DNA from: Fusarium oxysporum f. sp. lycopersici 4287
Taxonomy: Eukaryota; Ascomycota; Sordariomycetes; Hypocreales; Nectriaceae
DNA: 64,000 nt
Reading direction: 5' to 3'
Assembly (NCBI RefSeq): GCF_000149955.1
Contig: NC_030988.1
Coordinates: 62,001-126,000, forward strand
Shown: positions 53,389 to 62,090 of the stretch, in pieces
How the letters are laid out: each line of letters starts with the position of its first letter
Position numbering within the stretch: the stretch's first letter is position 1
Notes under the pieces: generated by a model
Databases searched by the model: none
Seen by the model: the letters and a program-made list of their open reading frames with translations, nothing else
What the model was told of the DNA's origin: nothing
Translations under genes and position numbers: made by a program

Positions 53389-54088
53389 CTGTTCATTACG
53401 GCCTATTAACGACTTTCAGGGTAGAAATCTGCGCAGCTATAGGCTGAAAAGAGGCAGGAACATTTTTCTTTCTTGTTTTCTTTGGCGGTTGTTCCATCAT
53501 ACATCAGGTTCATGTAGTTTTCATCTGTTATTTTCGTGTTCTTTAATGCTATATGAACTGTGCTAGGAGAATTTATACAGGAACAGGTCTCTCGTGGACT
53601 TAGATAGGGAAAGTGCTAAGTTTTATGGTTTTTTATTTCCTTATGTTATCTTTGGGCCTCCTTATTACCCTGAGGACTACGAGAAACAAGACATGACTAT
53701 ATGACCTTTATGTCAGTTCACTTAAAGTCGTCCTATAAACCAAAGCCCCCTGAGCCTCGACGTAATCTCAGTAGCTCTCTAAGACAAATAATCAGAGTTT
53801 TACTAGATTCAGGGTTAAAGAAGCTTGAGGGAATGGCCTATTTGGCTACATCCTATTCCCCATTCGCTTTTGTAAGGACTTGAACTATATTGTTGTGGCA
53901 CGAGAGAAGGGTCATCTTCCTTTGAGTAGGTTACGCCATACATTATTAATAAAGTCGACATGTGCAAAGGTGACTCTTGGACATATTTATAACCTAGTTT
54001 TCGTATTGATGAAGGAGTAAATGTGTTGTGATCTTTAGCCCTCTCCTTGTCATTGTTCGTCTCATTCGTCATCCGCACTGTCACTTCC
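53389..54088. other. Non-coding
   Basis: Only short ORFs; no recognisable features. Confidence 0.4.
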
Positions 54089-54515
54089 TTAATACGAACT
54101 ATTACTTCTATGATCTGCCTCTCTTTGTTCCTGCTCGTTTTGCTTCAATTTATACTTCTTTTCGATTTCCCGTTTCTTGACAAGAGCCTCGTCTTTATCC
54201 AAAACCCTCTCTTCCGCGGGTGTTAGGTCGTATCGCAAGCCTATCTCCCGCAGTTCATGTGAATGACATTGGCTATTATTTTGACCATACATTGGACCGC
54301 AGGGATGCGTTTGAACCTCTCGGCGACAACATTTGGGATGGCCATATGTGCCTGGCTCCAGCTCGATCTCCCTATTGACCCAGCGTCGATCCCACTCACG
54401 GACTAGCTAAACTAACCAATGGACATCCTTCCATTATGGGCATTAAGAAGGACATGTAGCACGAAGTCATATTGACTACTCAAGTCAGTGAAATAGAACT
54501 CATCAAGTTAAGACT
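54089..54515 (-). pseudogene. Possible gene relic, function unknown
   Basis: An exon-like minus-strand segment LVREWDRRWVNREIELEPGT (from about 54408) continues in frame through CCRREVQTHPCGPMYGQ to a charged coiled-coil-like end (AEERVLDKDEALVKKREI) and a stop at 54089. Upstream, LDEFYFTDLSSQYDFVLHVL and NAHNG (about 54512-54436) could be the preceding exon across an intron ending TTTAG. No ATG or full gene structure could be built. Confidence 0.35.
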
Positions 54516-55205
54516 GTCAATATAAGTCGATATCACAAGACGACAATTGTACCTGTGAGGAGACAATACCGTTGCCTTTCCGTGATCACGATTACAAAGC
54601 TCCTCTAGACCATCTCATAAGCCAGGAGATGCTGACACTTGTCTATTGTTGAGCAGCAGTCCATCACTCATCAAAAAGACTAGTCCTTTATTGATTGATA
54701 GTTAAAGCTTATGATATCTCAACGAGATATATCAAGCCAAAACAGTAGAAATTGCTAATTAACCCAAGCTTTTATAAGGCAATATGCATATAGCCTCAAC
54801 AAAGATGGACTAGTCCTCTATATCCACTTGAAATTATCGAGGATCTCGTTGTAAGACAGGTAGAAGATTCCGTCATCACCGCGCTAGGATTACAGCATCT
54901 ATATCATATACGGAGTCGCTTCTTTATATTCATCAGACCATAGACCATACCAATCGCCATATCCAGAGGGTTCTGACACAAACCAGTTATTTTGTGTTAA
55001 ATAAACATGTCACGCAACCTTTACTGAATTTTGGCTACGCGAACTGCGTTACCATCTCCAACTTCAACCTCAGCTGCTTAAAGATTCGATTTTGCGTTTT
55101 ATTAAATTACAGTCCCGGGGTCCTGGTCTCCTTTCCCCGCCAAATCTCAGAATTCCATACCACAGTGTCTCTTTGCCAATGATTCTATTACCAGAGGTAA
55201 CCTGG
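54516..55205. other. Non-coding, left flank of the duplicated block
   Basis: Contains the second copy of the 36-bp repeat (54701-54736). No gene seen. Confidence 0.4.
54701..54736 (+). repeat. 36-bp dispersed repeat with hairpin core, copy 2
   Basis: GTTAAAGCTTATGATATCTC then AACGAGATATATCAAG; see 37651-37686. Confidence 0.8.
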
Positions 55206-57283
55206 GTAACATGTCTTGTGATGTTCTTAGCTGCGGTGTAAGGCCCCCTACCACTTAAACCATAGTAGCCACCATGGACCATTAGAAATAACTCACGGCT
55301 TTCTCGCGTGGGACGATGGGTTCATCACGAAGAGTATTTTCTGATTCATAAATGGGGTCGAAAATCTGCGTTTGGTGGTAAGATCTGTATTAAGCAGAGC
55401 TACATTCTGTGAATTTTCTCTTGAGGCTTGAAAATTAGTCTTATGTATTGCATTGTATCTAATATAAATTAGTATTTAGGTTAAGATGCTTCTTACATAC
55501 TATTAGTCTTACAGTCGTATTAAACCTATTCGGCAAATATAAGTGTAGTTCAGATTGAAATTTATTTAAGATATATGAACATATAACAGATTTTTAAACT
55601 AATCGTCCTGCTAACTAATGTCTTATGACCTTCCACGTTACTATTCTCATTACCGTTGTACGCTCGGCTCTTCCAGTCTTTTGGTGCCAAATCTGGCTCT
55701 GCCAGGAGGAGGTAAGAGTCCAGCTAATTAGAGCACTTAAATCCATAACCTAAAGGGGTTTAACTCTAGGTCTATAATTTTACTTTGCAATGCCGACCTA
55801 TTTGCAAGTACCGTCCGTCTTGTTTGAGGCCACATCTGTATCGATCGCGACCATAACAACTAAGTTTTTTTTTTCATTTTTTCCAACCTTTTAAATGGTT
55901 TATGCTGGCAGATTTGTTGGGCGTAAACGGACAATTAGTGCGTGTTGGGCGTATTCTTGCAAAGGAATTTTATTAATAGCTGGCGAGCCAGAATCTATGA
56001 AAGTGCAAATGAATGTGTTCTATATAGTTACTGGAATATTGTATCACGAAGATCGTGGATCACGTTTTCTCCTGGACCAACACTTTGTGATTGGTTCATG
56101 CAGGGTAAGGCTGCTTTATGCGATGCCTCGGTAGCCGAATTACGTGTTAGGCTGATGAAATTTATGCACTTATCAGACAATTATAATGCTATAGGGTAGC
56201 TGCACATAGAATTATTCTATAATTATAATGTAACCAACTTACCCACGCTACGATACAATACAACTTATTACGCCAGGAGGCTTGTTTTGGCCGATAGGGT
56301 GCTAATCACTGATTCGTACGTACATTGCCTAGTTTTCGTCCTCTCCATGCGCCGCTCAATTTGTGTCCGCAATTCCGAAAGCCGAGATTATACCTTGCTT
56401 TCCACCATGTGAAACTGCAATAGGTCTCCTAAAGCCCATACTTCGCTTACTCCGCCATTATAATCTTCCTGTCTGTTCTGCTGCTCTCTCTGTTCTCCCG
56501 TAGCTTAAGTAGCATTACCAACGACCTATCATGGAAGGTATACTTCAAGTGTTCAGTATCCTATCTATGGCGGCTGAAGTGACGTTCGCTTTATGAAACG
56601 GGTTACTTAATATAAGGTGTGAGCGGGGTATTAAAAATAAGTAGATGAGTTTCTTGCAATCTGGTTTCAGTATTGTGTGTGTCATCCCGCGGCTTTTAAC
56701 CCTCTCAGAAGGAAAGGCTAGCCTGGGGAACTTCCCTCTGCGCTAAAGTCTCAGTTGCTTAGGTGGCAGCCACTGTAATAGAGCGGGTTGCAGGCTGCTT
56801 AGGCTATTGCGGGCTACAGAGAAGCAGGCATCCTTAGTAAATGTGTTAATATAAGACCGCAACAGTAGAAGCCAAGTCCGAGAAAATGCGCGTAAGCTTT
56901 GCCGCGGTGCCGAGAAGAAACGGCGCCGGTATGACAAGGTGCATCGTGACGTCCAGTGGTGGCACAGAGAAGACAATCGATAACCTCTTTCAGAAATAGC
57001 ACCCTTTCTTCAACCTCATAGTCGCCTTCCGTATCAAGTCTAGACAAATCCGTTCTGGGATCTATCAGAAGCGTATTGTGAGATACAGCCTCACAAGAGC
57101 CTTTACGCGGTGCCATGAGACACTTACTGATCGAAAGCCTTCTACATGTTGTATTACAATTCTGACCTAGGCTAATATCGTAATCCGAGGGCCCTGACAG
57201 GCTTACCTCTTGGCTATGTCGATTCTCCTGGTCTCGAGGTTGTGTAGACATGGCGACCTACACATGAAGCTGATGGCCTCTGT
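55206..57283 (+). repeat. 2.08-kb duplicated block, copy A
   Basis: Same sequence as 58372-60449 at constant offset 3166; I noticed no mismatch. Mostly AT-rich; includes one minus-strand ORF (57251-56814). A plus-strand ORF at 55895-56134 is unconvincing. Confidence 0.93.
56814..57251 (-). CDS. Hypothetical protein, copy A
   Basis: 145-codon frame starting MSTQPRDQENRHSQE with several cysteines (NCNTTCRRLSISKC) and a Leu/Cys-rich C-terminus. The arrangement does not fit a Zn2Cys6 cluster. No family recognised; coding status uncertain, and splicing into further exons is possible. Confidence 0.3.
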   Translation of the reverse strand: MSTQPRDQENRHSQEVSLSGPSDYDISLGQNCNTTCRRLSISKCLMAPRKGSCEAVSHNTLLIDPRTDLSRLDTEGDYEVEERVLFLKEVIDCLLCATTGRHDAPCHTGAVSSRHRGKAYAHFLGLGFYCCGLILTHLLRMPASL

Positions 57284-57417
57284 TCTCGATCAGCTAGGTT
57301 AAACTTAGGGCCCCTAGTGAATTATGAATGCAGTAGTTGCTTTTGTCCTCAAAATCGCATTGCCTAAGGGAAGCAGCGCGTTACCAACTCTTTATCATTG
57401 GCTTGGCTGTGACTACT
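57247..57417 (+). repeat. ~170-bp dispersed repeat, copy 2
   Basis: Counterpart of 50106-50275; ends where the copia LTR begins at 57418. The first 37 bp belong to the duplicated block, the rest is absent from copy B. Confidence 0.8.
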
Positions 57418-58271
57418 TGTTGAATGTTGGAGGGTTCACCCTCAACTTCAGGATTAAGGTTCAGGATTAAAGTTTGACGCCCTAAACTTAGATCGTAGGA
57501 CTTTCATCTAGGACTTTCTAGGACTCAAGTCCTAGAAGGAACCAGTCAAAGATATAAGGTCTCAATGGTCCTTCGATTGCGAAAGAATCAAGAAATATAC
57601 ACGATTCACCTTAATATCTGACAATTAAGAGTCTCATTGCCTCAACCATTTTTATTTTTATTTTTCAATACCTTGAAGAACCCTCTTTCTCATACATAAT
57701 GTCCCTATCCAAGCCCCAAAAGGAAGGTCTTACGGCTACCCTCTCTAAGCCTGAGGACTTCCTCAACTGGGAGCATGAATTCCTCCTTCAGGCCCATCGT
57801 CTTGGTCTTCAGCAGCACCTCAAAAGCAAGACATTCCTCGGAGACGAACCAGCTATCCCGGATATAAGAAAACGCAGATATACGAAGACCGCTACAGCCC
57901 AACGAACAATCCGGTCTCATACTGCCGAATCTCAAGACGGCGCCCCAGACGACATTCAGGAAACGGCAAATGGAACATGGTCTATCTCTGACCTTACAGA
58001 CCAAGGCCAGAAGATCTTCCAGCAGGATTTAACCTTTTATCAGCTACAAGAGAAGGTTTTCGAAAAACAGAAAAACGCTCTTGGAACCCTTCAGGACTGG
58101 GTTATCCGTACGGTCTCCCCAAGCTTGATTCAAACCTGCTGTCAGTCACACGAATCAATATACGAATGGCACTGGAACCTTCGTGCCCGGTGTGGAAGGA
58201 CCGAGGAAGATGAAACGAAGGATGCCAGAAATAGGTATCTTACATTACTAAGAACTGCCCCAAAGACGGTC
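57418..58271 (+). mobile_element. Second copia family, copy A (cut by assembly gap)
   Basis: Starts TGTTGAATGTTGGAGGGTTC and is nearly identical to 60604-61457 (two differences noticed, both in the leader). The LTR/leader contains a 22-bp palindrome TTCTAGGACT-CA-AGTCCTAGAA at 57516-57537. The Gag frame opens at 57699 and is cut by Ns at 58272 after ~191 codons. Confidence 0.85.
57699..58271 (+). CDS. Copia Gag, N-terminal part (copy A, truncated by gap)
   Basis: Identical at protein level to the first ~191 residues of the Gag at 60885: MSLSKPQKEGLTATLSKPED. The coding frame itself is intact up to the N run; the truncation is an assembly gap, not a mutation. Confidence 0.8.
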
Positions 58272-58371
58272 NNNNNNNNNNNNNNNNNNNNNNNNNNNNN
58301 NNNNNNNNNNNNNNNNNNNNNNNNNNNNNNNNNNNNNNNNNNNNNNNNNNNNNNNNNNNNNNNNNNNNNNN
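58272..58371. other. 100-N assembly gap
   Basis: Exactly 100 Ns, the conventional size for a gap of unknown length. Left side ends inside copia Gag; right side restarts at a sequence identical to 55206 onward. Confidence 0.99.
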
Positions 58372-60449
58372 GTAACATGTCTTGTGATGTTCTTAGCTGC
58401 GGTGTAAGGCCCCCTACCACTTAAACCATAGTAGCCACCATGGACCATTAGAAATAACTCACGGCTTTCTCGCGTGGGACGATGGGTTCATCACGAAGAG
58501 TATTTTCTGATTCATAAATGGGGTCGAAAATCTGCGTTTGGTGGTAAGATCTGTATTAAGCAGAGCTACATTCTGTGAATTTTCTCTTGAGGCTTGAAAA
58601 TTAGTCTTATGTATTGCATTGTATCTAATATAAATTAGTATTTAGGTTAAGATGCTTCTTACATACTATTAGTCTTACAGTCGTATTAAACCTATTCGGC
58701 AAATATAAGTGTAGTTCAGATTGAAATTTATTTAAGATATATGAACATATAACAGATTTTTAAACTAATCGTCCTGCTAACTAATGTCTTATGACCTTCC
58801 ACGTTACTATTCTCATTACCGTTGTACGCTCGGCTCTTCCAGTCTTTTGGTGCCAAATCTGGCTCTGCCAGGAGGAGGTAAGAGTCCAGCTAATTAGAGC
58901 ACTTAAATCCATAACCTAAAGGGGTTTAACTCTAGGTCTATAATTTTACTTTGCAATGCCGACCTATTTGCAAGTACCGTCCGTCTTGTTTGAGGCCACA
59001 TCTGTATCGATCGCGACCATAACAACTAAGTTTTTTTTTTCATTTTTTCCAACCTTTTAAATGGTTTATGCTGGCAGATTTGTTGGGCGTAAACGGACAA
59101 TTAGTGCGTGTTGGGCGTATTCTTGCAAAGGAATTTTATTAATAGCTGGCGAGCCAGAATCTATGAAAGTGCAAATGAATGTGTTCTATATAGTTACTGG
59201 AATATTGTATCACGAAGATCGTGGATCACGTTTTCTCCTGGACCAACACTTTGTGATTGGTTCATGCAGGGTAAGGCTGCTTTATGCGATGCCTCGGTAG
59301 CCGAATTACGTGTTAGGCTGATGAAATTTATGCACTTATCAGACAATTATAATGCTATAGGGTAGCTGCACATAGAATTATTCTATAATTATAATGTAAC
59401 CAACTTACCCACGCTACGATACAATACAACTTATTACGCCAGGAGGCTTGTTTTGGCCGATAGGGTGCTAATCACTGATTCGTACGTACATTGCCTAGTT
59501 TTCGTCCTCTCCATGCGCCGCTCAATTTGTGTCCGCAATTCCGAAAGCCGAGATTATACCTTGCTTTCCACCATGTGAAACTGCAATAGGTCTCCTAAAG
59601 CCCATACTTCGCTTACTCCGCCATTATAATCTTCCTGTCTGTTCTGCTGCTCTCTCTGTTCTCCCGTAGCTTAAGTAGCATTACCAACGACCTATCATGG
59701 AAGGTATACTTCAAGTGTTCAGTATCCTATCTATGGCGGCTGAAGTGACGTTCGCTTTATGAAACGGGTTACTTAATATAAGGTGTGAGCGGGGTATTAA
59801 AAATAAGTAGATGAGTTTCTTGCAATCTGGTTTCAGTATTGTGTGTGTCATCCCGCGGCTTTTAACCCTCTCAGAAGGAAAGGCTAGCCTGGGGAACTTC
59901 CCTCTGCGCTAAAGTCTCAGTTGCTTAGGTGGCAGCCACTGTAATAGAGCGGGTTGCAGGCTGCTTAGGCTATTGCGGGCTACAGAGAAGCAGGCATCCT
60001 TAGTAAATGTGTTAATATAAGACCGCAACAGTAGAAGCCAAGTCCGAGAAAATGCGCGTAAGCTTTGCCGCGGTGCCGAGAAGAAACGGCGCCGGTATGA
60101 CAAGGTGCATCGTGACGTCCAGTGGTGGCACAGAGAAGACAATCGATAACCTCTTTCAGAAATAGCACCCTTTCTTCAACCTCATAGTCGCCTTCCGTAT
60201 CAAGTCTAGACAAATCCGTTCTGGGATCTATCAGAAGCGTATTGTGAGATACAGCCTCACAAGAGCCTTTACGCGGTGCCATGAGACACTTACTGATCGA
60301 AAGCCTTCTACATGTTGTATTACAATTCTGACCTAGGCTAATATCGTAATCCGAGGGCCCTGACAGGCTTACCTCTTGGCTATGTCGATTCTCCTGGTCT
60401 CGAGGTTGTGTAGACATGGCGACCTACACATGAAGCTGATGGCCTCTGT
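58372..60449 (+). repeat. 2.08-kb duplicated block, copy B
   Basis: See 55206-57283. The match ends inside the ~170-bp dispersed repeat, at GGCCTCTGT. Confidence 0.93.
59980..60417 (-). CDS. Hypothetical protein, copy B
   Basis: Same 145-codon frame as 57251-56814; no evidence beyond duplication that it is expressed. Confidence 0.3.
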   Translation of the reverse strand: MSTQPRDQENRHSQEVSLSGPSDYDISLGQNCNTTCRRLSISKCLMAPRKGSCEAVSHNTLLIDPRTDLSRLDTEGDYEVEERVLFLKEVIDCLLCATTGRHDAPCHTGAVSSRHRGKAYAHFLGLGFYCCGLILTHLLRMPASL

Positions 60450-60603
60450 AATCCATAAGTCTTCCCGAAAAATGAGGGTTTGGTGTCAGACAGGGATAAA
60501 TAAGTTTCTCGGAATCTGATTGGTCCAAATTTTGTATTGCCGGCCCCTAAAGAAGGCTGGATTGGTTGGCGGCTCTAAAAACAGTGGGTATTCTCTAGCC
60601 ACC
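60450..60603. other. Copy-B-specific segment before the copia LTR
   Basis: 154 bp (starting AATCCATAAGTCTTCCCG, ending TCTCTAGCCACC) replaces the 134 bp found in copy A between the duplicated block and the same copia LTR start. No similarity to other parts of the window noticed. Confidence 0.7.
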
Positions 60604-60884
60604 TGTTGAATGTTGGAGGGTTCACCCTCAACTTCAGGATTAAGGTTCAGGATTAAAGTTTGACGCCCTAAACTTAGATCATAGGACTTTCATCTAGGAC
60701 TTTCTAGGACTCAAGTCCTAGAAGGAACCAGTCAAAGATATAAGGTCTCAATGGTCCTTCGATTGCGAAAGGATCAAGAAATATACACGATTCACCTTAA
60801 TATCTGACAATTAAGAGTCTCATTGCCTCAACCATTTTTATTTTTATTTTTCAATACCTTGAAGAACCCTCTTTCTCATACATA

Positions 60885-62090
60885 ATGTCCCTATCCAAGC
60901 CCCAAAAGGAAGGTCTTACGGCTACCCTCTCTAAGCCTGAGGACTTCCTCAACTGGGAGCATGAATTCCTCCTTCAGGCCCATCGTCTTGGTCTTCAGCA
61001 GCACCTCAAAAGCAAGACATTCCTCGGAGACGAACCAGCTATCCCGGATATAAGAAAACGCAGATATACGAAGACCGCTACAGCCCAACGAACAATCCGG
61101 TCTCATACTGCCGAATCTCAAGACGGCGCCCCAGACGACATTCAGGAAACGGCAAATGGAACATGGTCTATCTCTGACCTTACAGACCAAGGCCAGAAGA
61201 TCTTCCAGCAGGATTTAACCTTTTATCAGCTACAAGAGAAGGTTTTCGAAAAACAGAAAAACGCTCTTGGAACCCTTCAGGACTGGGTTATCCGTACGGT
61301 CTCCCCAAGCTTGATTCAAACCTGCTGTCAGTCACACGAATCAATATACGAATGGCACTGGAACCTTCGTGCCCGGTGTGGAAGGACCGAGGAAGATGAA
61401 ACGAAGGATGCCAGAAATAGGTATCTTACATTACTAAGAACTGCCCCAAAGACGGTCAGCCAAGCAGCATTCAAGTGGCTAGATCAATGGGAAGAGGCAA
61501 TGGCGAAAGGGCGACAACGAGAGGTCCCTGAAACGCTCCACAACAGTGCATGGGCCTGGGACTTCTTCAGTGTCACCACACACATCTTGCCCAGCTGGAC
61601 TGCCTCATACAAAATCTCTTCAAAGACTCTATTGCAAAATAGGGCCCTCTCATACCGAGATGTAGGGAACGCCTTCCGAAATGAGCTCCAAGATGCAGAA
61701 GCCACGAAGGGCCGAGTGGCCCGCGGTGCGTTTTCTGCGAGCTATGCTGGGGAGGACCCCCAGGATGATGAAGGGGACGCCCGCATCATTGAAGGCCAGT
61801 ACCCATTTTCGAAGAAGGGAGAAAGAAAACGCCAGAGGTCTCCTGAGAAGAGACAGGAATGCCCGGCGTGTGGGTTATCCCACGAACTTGCGAAATGCTT
61901 CTATGTCTTTCCAAATCAGGCATGGAAGGGATTCAAGCCCCGAGAGAAGATCCAAAAGAAGGTGAAAGAAGCTCTCGAGGAAGACTCAGACCTGGAGGCC
62001 AAGGTAAAAGCCCTCACTCGGAAGAAGGCCAGGACCACAAAAGACAGAACCTTGATGCAGCCAACAAAGGAAGAAAACTCAGACCAATGA
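60885..62090 (+). CDS. Copia Gag (401 codons) ending at an in-frame TGA
   Basis: Capsid-type protein of the retroelement particle. Starts MSLSKPQKEGLTATLSKPED; helical UBN2-like middle (DFLNWEHEFLLQAHRLGL; GTLQDWVIRTVSPSLIQ). Near residue 327 a zinc knuckle CPACGLSHELAKC, with three rather than four residues before the His. A Lys/Arg/Glu-rich C-terminus follows. The stop at 62088-62090 (CAA TGA CTG) is followed in the same frame by pol sequence. Confidence 0.85.
   Translation: MSLSKPQKEGLTATLSKPEDFLNWEHEFLLQAHRLGLQQHLKSKTFLGDEPAIPDIRKRRYTKTATAQRTIRSHTAESQDGAPDDIQETANGTWSISDLTDQGQKIFQQDLTFYQLQEKVFEKQKNALGTLQDWVIRTVSPSLIQTCCQSHESIYEWHWNLRARCGRTEEDETKDARNRYLTLLRTAPKTVSQAAFKWLDQWEEAMAKGRQREVPETLHNSAWAWDFFSVTTHILPSWTASYKISSKTLLQNRALSYRDVGNAFRNELQDAEATKGRVARGAFSASYAGEDPQDDEGDARIIEGQYPFSKKGERKRQRSPEKRQECPACGLSHELAKCFYVFPNQAWKGFKPREKIQKKVKEALEEDSDLEAKVKALTRKKARTTKDRTLMQPTKEENSDQ

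Noticed and set aside
55895..56134. 79-codon plus-strand ORF in the duplicated block
   Set aside because: Short, in AT-rich DNA, overlapped by another frame of similar length, and without a recognisable motif; its duplication carries no independent support.
56814..57251. Zn2Cys6 transcription-factor domain in the hypothetical protein
   Set aside because: CNTTC and the following cysteine spacings do not fit C-x2-C-x6-C-x5-12-C-x2-C-x6-8-C.
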